Positions 25,993-34,280 of a stretch of DNA of 64,000 nt are shown one piece after another. This stretch comes from Ruegeria sp. HKCCD7303 (GTDB taxonomy: Bacteria > Pseudomonadota > Alphaproteobacteria > Rhodobacterales > Rhodobacteraceae), in NCBI RefSeq assembly GCF_013111185.1, contig NZ_WVRE01000008.1, positions 124,001 to 188,000 of the forward strand. Direction: 5' to 3'. The notes beneath the pieces were generated by a model. It saw nothing but the letters and a program-made list of their open reading frames with translations, was not told where the DNA came from and searched no databases. The translations under genes and the position numbers were made by a program. The first letter of the stretch is position 1; each line of letters starts with the position of its first letter.

Positions 25993-27489
25993 ATGACCAA
26001 ACCCCTCCCCGAGGTGACACCCAACACCTGGAGCTTTCTGCGCGACGCGATGATCAAACCCACCGGGTTTCGCGAATATGATGCCCGCTGGAAATACCCC
26101 GAAGAGATCAACCTGCCCGGCATGACTGCACTGGGCTTAGGGCTGGGCACCCAGATACGCAGGCGCGGCATTGAGCCCGTGATCGCCGTTGGCAACGACT
26201 ATCGCGATTATTCGTTGGCGATCAAAAATGCTTTGATCCTTGGCCTGATGCAGGCCGGTATCCGCGTTAAGGATATTGGCCCCGCGCTCAGCCCGATGGC
26301 TTATTTCACGCAGTTTCATCTTGATGTGCCTGCCGTTGCGATGGTCACGGCCAGCCACAACCCAAACGGCTGGACCGGTGTGAAAATGGGTTTTGATCGC
26401 CCTCTGACCCATGGCCCGGACGAAATGTCGGAACTGCGCGATATCGTGCTGAACGGTGAAGGCCAACAGCACGAAGGTGGATCATACGAATTCGTCGAAG
26501 GCGTGAAGGAAGCTTACATCGATGACCTCGTCGGTGATTTCAAAATGTCCCGCCCGCTGAAGGTGGTCTGTGCCACTGGCAATGGCACCGCCTCAGCCTT
26601 TGCGCCTGAGATTTTCGAGCGGATCGGGGTCGAGGTCGTACCCAGCCACAACCGGCTGGACTATACCTTCCCTCATTACAACCCGAACCCCGAAGCGATG
26701 GAGATGTTGCACGACATGTCCGCCACGGTGAAATCCAGCGGTGCCGATCTGGCGCTTGGGTTTGACGGGGACGGCGACCGTTGCGGTGTCGTCGATGACG
26801 AGGGTGAAGAGATTTTCGCAGACAAGGTGGGCGTGATCATGGCCCGCGATCTGGCCAAGCTGTATCCGGGATCGACTTTTGTCGCGGATGTGAAATCCAC
26901 CGGCTTGTTTGCCAGTGACCCCGAATTGAAGGCTTTGGATGTCAAAGCGGATTACTGGAAAACCGGCCACAGCCACATGAAACGACGCGTTAAAGAAATT
27001 GGCGCATTGGCCGGGTTCGAAAAGTCCGGCCACTACTTTCTGGCCGAGCCCGTTGGGCGTGGCTATGACTGCGGTATGCGCGTGGCGGTCGAGATCTGCA
27101 AGCTAATGGACCGCAACCCGGATCAAAGCATGTCGGACCTGCGCAAAGCGCTGCCAAAAACCTGGTCAACCCCGACCATGTCACCTTATGCCTCTGACAC
27201 CGAGAAATACGATATCCTTCAGCGCTTGGTCGACAAGCTGGTTGCCAAAGGCGAAGCGAGCGAAACCTTTGCGGGCCGCGCTATCAAGGAGGTTGTTACA
27301 GTCAACGGCGCGCGCGTTATTCTGGACAACGGCAGTTGGGGGTTGGTGCGGGCATCGTCCAACACCCCCAATCTGGTGGTTGTTTGCGAAAGCAGCGAAA
27401 GCGAAGCTGAGATGCGCGCGATCTTTGCCGATATCGATGCCGTCATCCGAACCGAGCCGGGTGTTGGTGATTACGACCAGACCATCTGA
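25993..27489 (+). CDS. Phosphomannomutase/phosphoglucomutase
   Basis: 498 residues. An alpha-D-phosphohexomutase interconverting 6- and 1-phosphates of mannose or glucose, feeding nucleotide-sugar synthesis. The active serine lies in VTASHNPNGWTGVKM (about residues 117-131). The magnesium loop is LGFDGDGDRCGVVD (about 254-267), the sugar-binding loop is GFEKSGHYF and the phosphate loop is VRASSNTPNL near the C-terminus. MTKPLPEVTP at 25993 is preferred over GTG/TTG or upstream ATG choices. Its position after kdsA suggests supply of sugars for the capsule. Specificity (manB/algC/pgm) cannot be fixed from motifs. Confidence 0.87.
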   Translation: MTKPLPEVTPNTWSFLRDAMIKPTGFREYDARWKYPEEINLPGMTALGLGLGTQIRRRGIEPVIAVGNDYRDYSLAIKNALILGLMQAGIRVKDIGPALSPMAYFTQFHLDVPAVAMVTASHNPNGWTGVKMGFDRPLTHGPDEMSELRDIVLNGEGQQHEGGSYEFVEGVKEAYIDDLVGDFKMSRPLKVVCATGNGTASAFAPEIFERIGVEVVPSHNRLDYTFPHYNPNPEAMEMLHDMSATVKSSGADLALGFDGDGDRCGVVDDEGEEIFADKVGVIMARDLAKLYPGSTFVADVKSTGLFASDPELKALDVKADYWKTGHSHMKRRVKEIGALAGFEKSGHYFLAEPVGRGYDCGMRVAVEICKLMDRNPDQSMSDLRKALPKTWSTPTMSPYASDTEKYDILQRLVDKLVAKGEASETFAGRAIKEVVTVNGARVILDNGSWGLVRASSNTPNLVVVCESSESEAEMRAIFADIDAVIRTEPGVGDYDQTI

Positions 27490-27496
27490 ATGTATC

Positions 27497-27524
27497 GGCT
27501 TGGAGCATCATCGTGCTCCAAGCC
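27497..27524. terminator. Hairpin between convergent genes
   Basis: GGCTTGGAGCA-tcatcg-TGCTCCAAGCC is a perfect 11-bp stem with a 6-base loop, 8 bases after the phosphohexomutase stop and 9 before the asmA stop. No long T-run follows on either strand, so it may also act as a 3'-end barrier for both messages. Confidence 0.65.
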
Positions 27525-27532
27525 AAGCAAGC

Positions 27533-29488
27533 TCAATCTCCGCCAAGCAGCTTGAGCAGACCTTTCTTCGCCTCGTCTTCCAGCTTCTTCTTAAGCGCAT
27601 CTTCGATTTGATTGCTGTCGGTGATGGTTGTATCCAACTCACTCCCGACCTTCTCAAATACCTTCTGCTTGGCATCGTCTTCCAGTTCCTTGACCTTCAC
27701 ATCTGCCGCCGCCTCGATGACCTTGGTCAGGTCCGGCTTGATCGACGGGTTGCTCCACGGACCAACAATACGAACCGGCACCGAGATACCCTGTCCGGAA
27801 TTGGCACGAAGCGCTACGGGCGTGAAAAGGTAATCAATATCCCGCGCGCCAAGCCCAACTTGGCCCGCCCCATCAGCGCGATAGTTCTTCAGCGACATCA
27901 GCAGGTCTTTGTTAGCCAGAACACCCTGATCCATTGTGAAGCTGCCCGTCAGGCTGTTGAAAACTGTTGTTCCGCCCGATCCGGTTCCTCGCCCCATAAG
28001 CCGATCCAGATCGAATCCGGAAATCACCCCTGACCCGACATCCAGATTCCCCTTACCGCTGAGAGAGCGCATGATTTGATCCTCAGACTGGCCAACGCCC
28101 AGAAACTCCAGACTGCCCGCAGCCGAGCCGGACAACCGTTCAACCCCGACAAGCGTGGCGAGCGCCTGTTTAAGATCAATCCCGCTGGCCGTGATATTGC
28201 CGCCTACGGACAAGCCATTGCGATTGTTGGCAACCATCTGGCCGTTCAACTGACCTGCAAATAATGTGGCCGGATGCATTTCCAGAACTGCGCGTGATCG
28301 GTCCAAAGACAGGGTCAGATCACTTTTTCCAAAAGTCATTCCCGGAACTGCGATCGAGTTTGCAGTCAGACGGATTTTACCGTTCGCCAGCGCCAGAACG
28401 GATGCATCAATAGGCTCTTTCGACCACCCATCCACTGGCGGTTCACTCGACTTAGACGTGCCGCCCTTGGTAGGTTCAGATTCAGATATCCGCGAAAGAT
28501 CAAAATCACCTGTATCGAGTCGCGCCACGATCTGTGGTGGATCCGAGATGGTGATGTCCGCCTCGCCTTTGAAACGGTTGTAATCCAGCTGTGCGGTCAT
28601 ATCCCGCAAAGAAATCCGCCCATCTTGCGTATAGGTCATGTGCGCAACGATGTTGGCCCTTCGGCCCAGCCCCGGTGGAATATACACACCGGCCTGACCA
28701 AATGCGGCAAACATCCTTTCGCTGTCCCGGGCCACAACTTTGGTGGTTCCGTCCATTTCACCAGCCAGATTGACGCGCCCGTCAAACCCGATCTCGCCCC
28801 CCGGCGCAGTCAAAGACAGTTCCAGCGCCGTAACGTCGCCATCGGAAAAGGCAGGCAGGTCCGGGATTTTCAAGTCTACTTCAACGGCTCCGCCAAGCGC
28901 GGCCATTGTGGCTTGCATGATCATGGGAGATGTGACCTCGGGCCAGCTTGCGGCCAGTGTCACACCAGAAAAATCCATCTGGGTGGCGCCGTTCTCAACG
29001 TAAATTAGCCGCGCGTTGGTCAGCTCTAGCTGATCCAAAGTAACCTCACCTGTCGCCCCGTTGGTCCCGGCGGACTCGGTCTTATTTGTGGTCGAAGCAG
29101 GTGCAGAGGTGCCAAACTCCCAATTCACCTGGCCTTCAGATGTTTCCAGACGCAACACGGGATTGTCTGCAAAAACACGTTTGATTCGCAGATCGCCGTT
29201 CCACAACGCGGCGGCGTCCACGCCAACGGCAAGACTGTCGGCGCTCAGCATCGGCTCGGACTCTGCCCAGCTTGCGTTGCCGAACTGCACCGGACCTGTT
29301 TCCATCCCCAGCACAGGCCAGAAGGACAGACGCACGTCGCCGCTCAGCGTCAGGTCGCGCCCGGTTTGCGCCTTCACCTGCTCGGCCAGAATCGCGCCCA
29401 GTTTTTCACCCGGCATCAGCAAAAGCGCGCCGATGACCAGGCCCAGAACTGCGACCACAACAAAAAGGATGCGCATCAGCCATTTCAT
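27533..29488 (-). CDS. AsmA-family protein
   Basis: 651 residues. An inner-membrane-anchored periplasmic protein of the AsmA family, linked in other bacteria to outer-membrane phospholipid transport and homeostasis. The N-terminal membrane anchor is MRILFVVVAVLGLVIGALLL (about residues 5-24). The chorein-like beta-rich repeats follow, with the typical LTLSGDVRLSFWPVLGMETG near 46. The C-terminal AsmA_2-type part includes GSAAGSLEFLGVGQSEDQIM and ALRANSGQGISVPVRIVGPW. The ATG at 29488 has a GGAGA ribosome site; the upstream in-frame extension overlaps the rimO side and is not needed. It is divergent from rimO with 95 bases between. Confidence 0.85.
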   Translation of the reverse strand: MKWLMRILFVVVAVLGLVIGALLLMPGEKLGAILAEQVKAQTGRDLTLSGDVRLSFWPVLGMETGPVQFGNASWAESEPMLSADSLAVGVDAAALWNGDLRIKRVFADNPVLRLETSEGQVNWEFGTSAPASTTNKTESAGTNGATGEVTLDQLELTNARLIYVENGATQMDFSGVTLAASWPEVTSPMIMQATMAALGGAVEVDLKIPDLPAFSDGDVTALELSLTAPGGEIGFDGRVNLAGEMDGTTKVVARDSERMFAAFGQAGVYIPPGLGRRANIVAHMTYTQDGRISLRDMTAQLDYNRFKGEADITISDPPQIVARLDTGDFDLSRISESEPTKGGTSKSSEPPVDGWSKEPIDASVLALANGKIRLTANSIAVPGMTFGKSDLTLSLDRSRAVLEMHPATLFAGQLNGQMVANNRNGLSVGGNITASGIDLKQALATLVGVERLSGSAAGSLEFLGVGQSEDQIMRSLSGKGNLDVGSGVISGFDLDRLMGRGTGSGGTTVFNSLTGSFTMDQGVLANKDLLMSLKNYRADGAGQVGLGARDIDYLFTPVALRANSGQGISVPVRIVGPWSNPSIKPDLTKVIEAAADVKVKELEDDAKQKVFEKVGSELDTTITDSNQIEDALKKKLEDEAKKGLLKLLGGD

Positions 29489-29583
29489 AATCTGCTCTCC
29501 GCCTTTTGGCTTATCATTGCCGTGATCATTCAAATCACACGTCACATTTGCAAGGGGAAGCGTTCCCCACTATATGCCGCGCC

Positions 29584-30972
29584 ATGACAACGAACCCGCC
29601 AAACCTCCGCCCCGACCTGGCGCCAGCCGCCCGGATCACCGAGACACCCCGTTCCGACCAGCCGACCATCGGCATGGTGTCGCTGGGTTGCCCCAAGGCG
29701 TTGGTGGACAGCGAACGCATCCTGACCCGGCTTCGCGCCGAAGGATACGGCATTTCACCCGATTATGCCGGGGCTGATGCCGTCATTGTGAACACCTGCG
29801 GATTTCTGGACAGCGCCAAGGCAGAATCGCTGGACGCGATCGGAGAGGCCCTGGTTGAAAACGGTAAAGTCATCGTCACAGGATGCCTGGGGGCAGAACC
29901 GGAATACATCCGGGAACATCATCCCCGCATCATGGCCGTCACCGGACCGCATCAATACGAACAAGTATTGGATGCGGTGCATGTTGCGGTACCACCCGCG
30001 CCCGATCCTTTTGTCGATCTACTTCCAACCAGCAGCGTGCAATTGACCCCGCGCCACTACAGCTATCTGAAGATCTCGGAAGGCTGTAATCATAAATGCA
30101 AGTTCTGCATCATCCCAGATATGCGTGGGAAACTGGCCAGCCGCCCGGCCCATGCGGTTCTGCGCGAGGCGGAGAAGCTGGTCGATAACGGTGTGCGCGA
30201 GCTGCTGGTGATCTCGCAGGACACATCGGCCTATGGGCTGGACCGGAAATATGATGTGAACCCGTGGAAAGACCGCGAAGTGCGCAGCCATATCACCGAT
30301 CTGGCGCGGGAGTTGGGACAGTTGGAGGCGTGGGTGCGCCTGCATTATGTTTACCCCTACCCGCATGTGCGCGAGTTGATCCCACTGATGGCGGACGCGG
30401 GCTGCAATGTGCTGCCCTATCTGGATATTCCCTTCCAGCACGCTCACCCGGACGTTTTGAAACGTATGGCCCGCCCAGCTGCCGCGGCCAGAACGCTGGA
30501 CGAAATCCGGGCTTGGCGCGACATCTGCCCGGACATCACCCTGCGGTCGACCTTTATTGTCGGTTATCCAGGTGAGACCGAGGCTGAATTCCAGACTCTG
30601 CTGGACTGGATGGACGAAGCGCAACTGGATCGCGTCGGTTGTTTTCAGTATGAAAATGTGGAGGGCGCGCGGTCGAACGACCTGCCCGATCACGTCCCGG
30701 CAGAAATCAAGCAAGAGCGCTGGGATCGCTTCATGGAAAAGGCCCAAGCGATTTCCGCAGCCAAACTGGCGGCAAAAGTCGGCCAGACCTTGCAGGTCAT
30801 CGTGGATGAGGTCGATGACGAAGCCGCCACCTGCCGCACTAAAGCAGACGCACCAGAGATCGACGGAAACTTGTTCATTGACGAAGGTTTCGAAGACCTC
30901 AAACCAGGGGACATTGTCACAGTCGAAGTGGACGAAGCCGGGGAATACGATTTGTGGGGGAAACCTGTGTAA
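29584..30972 (+). CDS. rimO: Ribosomal protein S12 methylthiotransferase
   Basis: 462 residues. A radical-SAM enzyme that adds a methylthio group to an aspartate of ribosomal protein S12. The N-terminal UPF0004 domain carries its cluster cysteines in [22 protein letters not shown] and TGCLGAEPE. The radical-SAM triad is [18 protein letters not shown] (about residues 166-183), and the RimO-typical [10 protein letters not shown] differs from MiaB. A C-terminal TRAM domain ends the protein ([18 protein letters not shown]). The ATG at 29584 follows GCC without a strong ribosome site, but the length matches the family. Confidence 0.93.
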   Translation: MTTNPPNLRPDLAPAARITETPRSDQPTIGMVSLGCPKALVDSERILTRLRAEGYGISPDYAGADAVIVNTCGFLDSAKAESLDAIGEALVENGKVIVTGCLGAEPEYIREHHPRIMAVTGPHQYEQVLDAVHVAVPPAPDPFVDLLPTSSVQLTPRHYSYLKISEGCNHKCKFCIIPDMRGKLASRPAHAVLREAEKLVDNGVRELLVISQDTSAYGLDRKYDVNPWKDREVRSHITDLARELGQLEAWVRLHYVYPYPHVRELIPLMADAGCNVLPYLDIPFQHAHPDVLKRMARPAAAARTLDEIRAWRDICPDITLRSTFIVGYPGETEAEFQTLLDWMDEAQLDRVGCFQYENVEGARSNDLPDHVPAEIKQERWDRFMEKAQAISAAKLAAKVGQTLQVIVDEVDDEAATCRTKADAPEIDGNLFIDEGFEDLKPGDIVTVEVDEAGEYDLWGKPV

Positions 30973-31084
30973 CCCCTGAAACCTCAGTAGTCACACGCCA
31001 CATGGGCAAAGCGTGAAGTGAGTTTATTGGCCTAATACGCCGCCACGCCCGATCTTAGACGGAAAGCCAAATTCGGAGGTTTTC

Positions 31085-31435
31085 ATGTCTTCTGCCTTTA
31101 GACTTAGCTTAAACAGCGTGGTTTTTCTGTTGGCTACGCAGTTTTTGGCGACGCCCGGTTATGCGCAGGCCATTTATGTCGGATCAACGAGCTTCATCGC
31201 GGCAGGCGGCAAGCAACCAAGCTTGCACAAACACGGTCAAATCAAGATCAAGCGGTATTACCTGGCCCCAAAAGCCAAGGTACGCCCCAAGGTTCATCGC
31301 AAAAGATCACGACCAACCCTTGGCAACTACACACCAAAGCGGCGCGTGTTCGGGCATATTCCCTACACGTCGATCAAGCGGCACAAATTTAAACCGCATC
31401 GGTTCAAATACCCCTACCGTTTCAAGAAGTACTGA
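31085..31435 (+). CDS. Strongly basic secreted small protein, unknown
   Basis: 116 residues. The first 29 form a signal peptide ending GYAQA. The mature 87 residues contain 25 Lys/Arg, 6 His and 8 Tyr and no Asp or Glu at all, with repeating patterns such as KRYYLAPKAKVRPKVHRKRS and RHKFKPHRFKYPYRFKKY. A perfect GGAGG ribosome site lies 6 bases before the ATG, so it is surely a gene. No cysteine is present in the mature part. I recognise no family. It should carry a large positive charge in the periplasm or outside and could bind polysaccharide, lipid A, nucleic acid or metal. It stands alone after rimO. Confidence 0.75.
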   Translation: MSSAFRLSLNSVVFLLATQFLATPGYAQAIYVGSTSFIAAGGKQPSLHKHGQIKIKRYYLAPKAKVRPKVHRKRSRPTLGNYTPKRRVFGHIPYTSIKRHKFKPHRFKYPYRFKKY

Positions 31436-31523
31436 CCCACCGCGAAACGTGCGCCAACCGGCGTATCGGTAGATACAGGCAAGAAAAAGCCGCCATGAAA
31501 GGCGGCGGCAAATGCAAAATGGT

Positions 31524-31551
31524 GCAGGCGGTCCGGTCTTGGACCGCCTGC
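31524..31551 (-). terminator. Terminator of the small lipoprotein gene
   Basis: GCAGGCGGTCC-ggtctt-GGACCGCCTGC is a perfect 11-bp stem. Reading leftward it stands 8 bases after the lipoprotein stop and is followed by CACCATTTTGC. A second hairpin, GCCGCC-atgaaa-GGCGGC (31489-31506), lies beyond it and could end transcription from the other side. Confidence 0.65.
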
Positions 31552-31558
31552 GAATAGC

Positions 31559-31747
31559 TTATTGAGTAACCGGGTTACAGACAGTCTGGCCTGCTTCGGT
31601 TGTCGCCAGCTCATACCCACCTGGGCAGCTGGGGGTGCCGGCTTTGTCATAGCTGGGCTGGACGTATACAGGTGTCGGTTCTTCCTGCTGCGCGCAGGCA
31701 GTCAGGATCAGAGCAAATGCGCCAACGGCAGCGAGTTTCAGTTTCAT
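31559..31747 (-). CDS. Small lipoprotein, unknown
   Basis: 62 residues. MKLKLAAVGAFALILTAC is a lipoprotein signal peptide with lipobox LTAC (Cys18). The mature 45 residues are AQQEEPTPVYVQPSYDKAGT then a two-cysteine segment (PSCPGGYELATTEAGQTVCN) that could form a disulfide. The ATG at 31745-31747 is chosen; an upstream TTG would add three residues. I know of similar tiny roseobacter lipoproteins without assigned function. Outer- or inner-membrane anchoring is expected. It has its own terminator and is divergent from the CDGSH gene. Confidence 0.7.
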   Translation of the reverse strand: MKLKLAAVGAFALILTACAQQEEPTPVYVQPSYDKAGTPSCPGGYELATTEAGQTVCNPVTQ

Positions 31748-31795
31748 GTCCGTCAATCCTCTATTACTTTTCTGATATTGCCCAACTTTTCGGGG

Positions 31796-31812
31796 CCGTA
31801 TTCAGAATACGG
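31796..31812. promoter_or_regulatory. 17-bp inverted repeat
   Basis: CCGTATTC-a-GAATACGG has perfect 8-base arms around one base. It lies in the 228-base gap between the divergent lipoprotein and CDGSH genes, 49 bases before the lipoprotein ATG and 164 before the CDGSH ATG. It looks like a dimeric repressor site; the protein is unknown. The rest of the gap (31748-31975) shows no gene. Confidence 0.45.
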
Positions 31813-31975
31813 GTAGAACCTCGATCTGGCAACTGAATCGATCACGACTTTGTGAGTCAGGGCGATTCCATGCCAGTTTTGCCTTTAGGAAAAGCAATTT
31901 GCTGGGTCGAACCTACCTTTTTGACTGCACTGCTCTAAAGTGTGTCACAACATCAGCCAAAGACGGAGAAGCCAC

Positions 31976-32218
31976 ATGTCAGACGCCCCAAGCATTGCCC
32001 AGAAATCGCCGATTCCGGTCGAGGTTGTCGAAGGGAAGACCTATTTTTGGTGCTCATGTGGAAAGTCTTCTCGACAACCGTTTTGTGATGGATCCCACAA
32101 GGGCAGTGCGTTTGAACCCGTGAAATATACGGCGGATACCAGTAAAAAGGTCTTCTTTTGCGGCTGCAAACACAGCGCGAAACGACCTTTGTGCGACGGC
32201 AGCCACAGTAAGCTGTGA
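31976..32218 (+). CDS. CDGSH-type iron-sulfur protein with two cluster motifs
   Basis: 80 residues. Two CDGSH motifs are complete: CSCGKSSRQPFCDGSH (about residues 26-41) and CGCKHSAKRPLCDGSH (about 62-77). Each matches the C-x-C-x(n)-P-x-C-D-G-x-H pattern that binds a [2Fe-2S] cluster through three Cys and one His. Bacterial two-motif proteins of this size are known; roles suggested for the family are electron transfer or cluster transfer, under iron or oxidative stress. No membrane segment is visible. GGAGAAGCC precedes the ATG. It is convergent with the first of three cysteine-rich genes, the stops being adjacent. Confidence 0.88.
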   Translation: MSDAPSIAQKSPIPVEVVEGKTYFWCSCGKSSRQPFCDGSHKGSAFEPVKYTADTSKKVFFCGCKHSAKRPLCDGSHSKL

Positions 32219-32482
32219 TCAGGTTTTCAAACCATTCAAGGTGTTGGCATTTGCACAAAAATCCGGGGCGCTGTTGGCCAGCATCTGCTGCTCGGCCAGC
32301 CACAATGCACATTGGCCCTCGCAATTTGAAGCCCGGCACCTTGTGACAAGTTCCGAATAACCTTCTGGCGTCAGGCGACCGTCCGCCATTGCCTCGGTCA
32401 GTGAAATGCCCATGCATCGCGAGACAGATCGCGTCAGCCAAAAGTGCTTTTCAATCTCACCCAAGGGAACCTGTGCCATCAT
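32219..32482 (-). CDS. Four-cysteine small protein, copy 1 (DUF6455-like)
   Basis: 87 residues, the third gene read in a leftward run of three related genes. The family core is a helical N-terminus (FWLTRSVSRCMGISLTEAMA), then TRCRASNCEGQCALWLAEQQ and a final cysteine in APDFCANAN. The spacing is C-x4-C-x3-C, against C-x2-C-x5-C in the other two copies. It carries one extra cysteine near residue 23. The ATG overlaps the stop of copy 2 as ATGA. I recall such proteins from roseobacters as DUF6455, with no known function. The conserved cysteines suggest a metal site or disulfides. Confidence 0.75.
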   Translation of the reverse strand: MMAQVPLGEIEKHFWLTRSVSRCMGISLTEAMADGRLTPEGYSELVTRCRASNCEGQCALWLAEQQMLANSAPDFCANANTLNGLKT

Positions 32483-32748
32483 GCGTCCTCCAATTGCTGC
32501 GCTTTCAGTGCAGCGAATCGGTCCCGGTTAGGGCAGGTACTAGGCGCTTGATCGACTTGGTCCCGCTGCTCCAGCCACTCTGGGCAATCATGCGCCCAAG
32601 CACAGCCACGGCATTGTTGTACGATCTCAGCCCATTCTTCGTGGTTCAGATGGCCCTTGCGATAAGCCCCGACCAGGTCTGTGCCGATGGCTTGCCCCAT
32701 CCGCAGCACAAGCCGCAAATGAGTCATGATGTTGCCCAGACGTGACAT
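32479..32748 (-). CDS. Four-cysteine small protein, copy 2 (DUF6455-like)
   Basis: 89 residues, the middle gene of the triplet. The helical N-terminus MSRLGNIMTHLRLVLRMGQA is followed by the cysteine core QQCRGCAWAHDCPEWLEQRD and the last cysteine in APSTCPNRDRF. The shared core with copy 3 is C-x2-C-x5-C followed by a helix and a final Cys about 21 residues on. A GGAGGTCATGCC leader gives it a strong ribosome site 12 bases after copy 3 ends, so the three genes form one operon. It has no signal peptide, so the cysteines are cytoplasmic and more likely to bind metal than to form disulfides. Confidence 0.77.
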   Translation of the reverse strand: MSRLGNIMTHLRLVLRMGQAIGTDLVGAYRKGHLNHEEWAEIVQQCRGCAWAHDCPEWLEQRDQVDQAPSTCPNRDRFAALKAQQLEDA

Positions 32749-32763
32749 GGCATGACCTCCGGG

Positions 32764-33015
32764 TTAAGGCATGAGTTTATGGAGCAATTCCTGGTTTCGG
32801 CAGTATTCGGGCGCCCGCCGCGCGGTTGTGGCCTGGCTCAACAGAGACCGGCAGTGTTGCGGGTTTGGGCAGTCGGTGCATCTTAGGACTGCTTCGGAAA
32901 TCTGATCCACGGAAACCGAACCGCCAATGGCCGCTTCTTCAAGGTCGATGTCCAGCATTCTGGCCATATCGTCCACCAAACCGGCGTGCAGCCTCAAGGT
33001 GTTTCGAGTGGGCAT
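32764..33015 (-). CDS. Four-cysteine small protein, copy 3 (DUF6455-like)
   Basis: 83 residues, the first gene of the leftward triplet. It opens MPTRNTLRLHAGLVDDMARM, then a short acidic helix, and the core VLRCTDCPNPQHCRSLLSQA with the last cysteine in APEYCRNQELL. The ATG at 33013-33015 follows AAAGGAAAACACC, a good ribosome site; a longer open frame upstream overlaps the IMPACT-family gene and is not used. About 70 bases separate it from the upstream IMPACT-family gene, so it may have its own promoter there. Function is unknown as for the other two. Confidence 0.77.
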   Translation of the reverse strand: MPTRNTLRLHAGLVDDMARMLDIDLEEAAIGGSVSVDQISEAVLRCTDCPNPQHCRSLLSQATTARRAPEYCRNQELLHKLMP

Positions 33016-33086
33016 GGTGTTTTCCTTTCCCTTTCGCGCTTTGCCAAAAAGGGTAGTGGAATTGCACCTTGAAACATTGACACAGG

Positions 33087-33455
33087 TCAAGATTGGACGC
33101 CGATGTGATCCAGATAGGCCCGGGTGGCATCCTGAACCCGGCGAAATCGATCCCCGCCCAGCTTCTTGCCGCCATACCACCGCGTGACGATGATCACGTG
33201 GTTCTGCAGGCCTGCCCGTTCGATCATACGCAGGATCACCATTCCAGCCCCGCTTTCCCCATCATCTGCCTTGAGCGCACCGGTCGGCAGAGTTGCCGCC
33301 CAGGTGTTATGGGTCGCCTTGGCATAGCTTTTGTCCGACTTAAGGTAGTCCAGCACGGCATCGATTTCAGCCCGAGACGCCACGGGCGCCCCTGAAACCG
33401 CATATTTCGAGCCTCGGTCTGTCAGAATCATCCCTAAACGCACAAGATCGGTCAT
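33087..33455 (-). CDS. IMPACT-family (UPF0029/YigZ) N-domain protein
   Basis: 122 residues covering only the conserved IMPACT N-terminal-type domain: MTDLVRLGMILTDRGSKYAV, then YAKATHNTWAATLPTG, DDGESGAGMVILRMIERAGL and the hallmark VIIVTRWYGGKKLGGDRFRR. E. coli YigZ (about 205 residues) has a second ferredoxin-like domain, which is absent here. The family is linked to translational control in eukaryotes and is of uncertain role in bacteria. Its ATG overlaps the stop of the M48 protease gene as ATGA, so the pair are co-translated. Confidence 0.82.
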   Translation of the reverse strand: MTDLVRLGMILTDRGSKYAVSGAPVASRAEIDAVLDYLKSDKSYAKATHNTWAATLPTGALKADDGESGAGMVILRMIERAGLQNHVIIVTRWYGGKKLGGDRFRRVQDATRAYLDHIGVQS

Positions 33456-34159
33456 TGTGTCAGGCCCAACTTTGCCGCGGTTTCGATCACAATCTGAACG
33501 CGCTGTGCATTTGGCGGGTGGGTTCCTAGGAACGTGTCGCCGGGATCTGGAATTCGTTCAAAGAACTTTGCCCCAATCAGAGGATTATACCCAGCATTAT
33601 ACGTTATGATCGTACCCAACTGGTCTGCCTCTAGCTCGAAATCCTTCACGTAAGCCTGAATGCCGACCTTGGCCCCCTGCTTTTGCGCCGCTTCTATGGC
33701 CGCTGCATCGCCGCCGCGCAATTGCTCGCGCCTGCCAAACTCCGCGGCGCTGGCGCTGGCGTTTTCGCTTTGCCGGGCGATATGCCCCAGCACGTGATGG
33801 GCCGCTTCGTGGCCCATAACAAAGGCAAGTTCATCGGCGTTTTGCGCGGATCGGATCATAGACTGAGTGAAGATGATTACCGGCTGCCCATTCTCATCGA
33901 GTGTTTGGAACGCGTTGGCCTGCGCGCGCGGGTTAAGATCGACAAATATCCGCAACTCGCAATTCTTTCGTCCGGGTTGCTTTAGGCATTGATTACGCGC
34001 CTCGGCGCCAATGGCCTGACTGACCTGCTGAAAGGTCTGAACCTCGGCACGGGAACCAGGCTCGTCCCTCAGCCAATCTTCTGATGTTTGCACACGCAGT
34101 GTATCCTGCGCACAGGCCGCAAGCAGCAGGGACAACAGTAAAACAAAGCATCTGCGCAT
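33452..34159 (-). CDS. M48-family metalloprotease, lipoprotein
   Basis: 235 residues. MRRCFVLLLSLLLAAC is a lipoprotein signal with lipobox LAAC. The zinc-binding helix is FVMGHEAAHHVLGHIARQ (HEAAH, about residues 115-119), with the third ligand glutamate in DFELEADQLGTIITYNAGYN. The fold and length are those of short periplasmic M48 peptidases such as LoiP and YcaL, thought to clear or process envelope proteins. It is overlapped by the IMPACT-family gene, with which it forms a leftward pair. Substrates are unknown. Confidence 0.85.
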   Translation of the reverse strand: MRRCFVLLLSLLLAACAQDTLRVQTSEDWLRDEPGSRAEVQTFQQVSQAIGAEARNQCLKQPGRKNCELRIFVDLNPRAQANAFQTLDENGQPVIIFTQSMIRSAQNADELAFVMGHEAAHHVLGHIARQSENASASAAEFGRREQLRGGDAAAIEAAQKQGAKVGIQAYVKDFELEADQLGTIITYNAGYNPLIGAKFFERIPDPGDTFLGTHPPNAQRVQIVIETAAKLGLTQ

Positions 34160-34280
34160 GGTGTTTCCTTTGGGCCATTCGAGCCGTCATTTCAACATAG
34201 TATGCCCCTTCAGCCGATGCCACAGCCCACAGCGGAAGGAACGGCTTGCATTGCATCCCGGTGGCTTGCACTGTGGTCAC

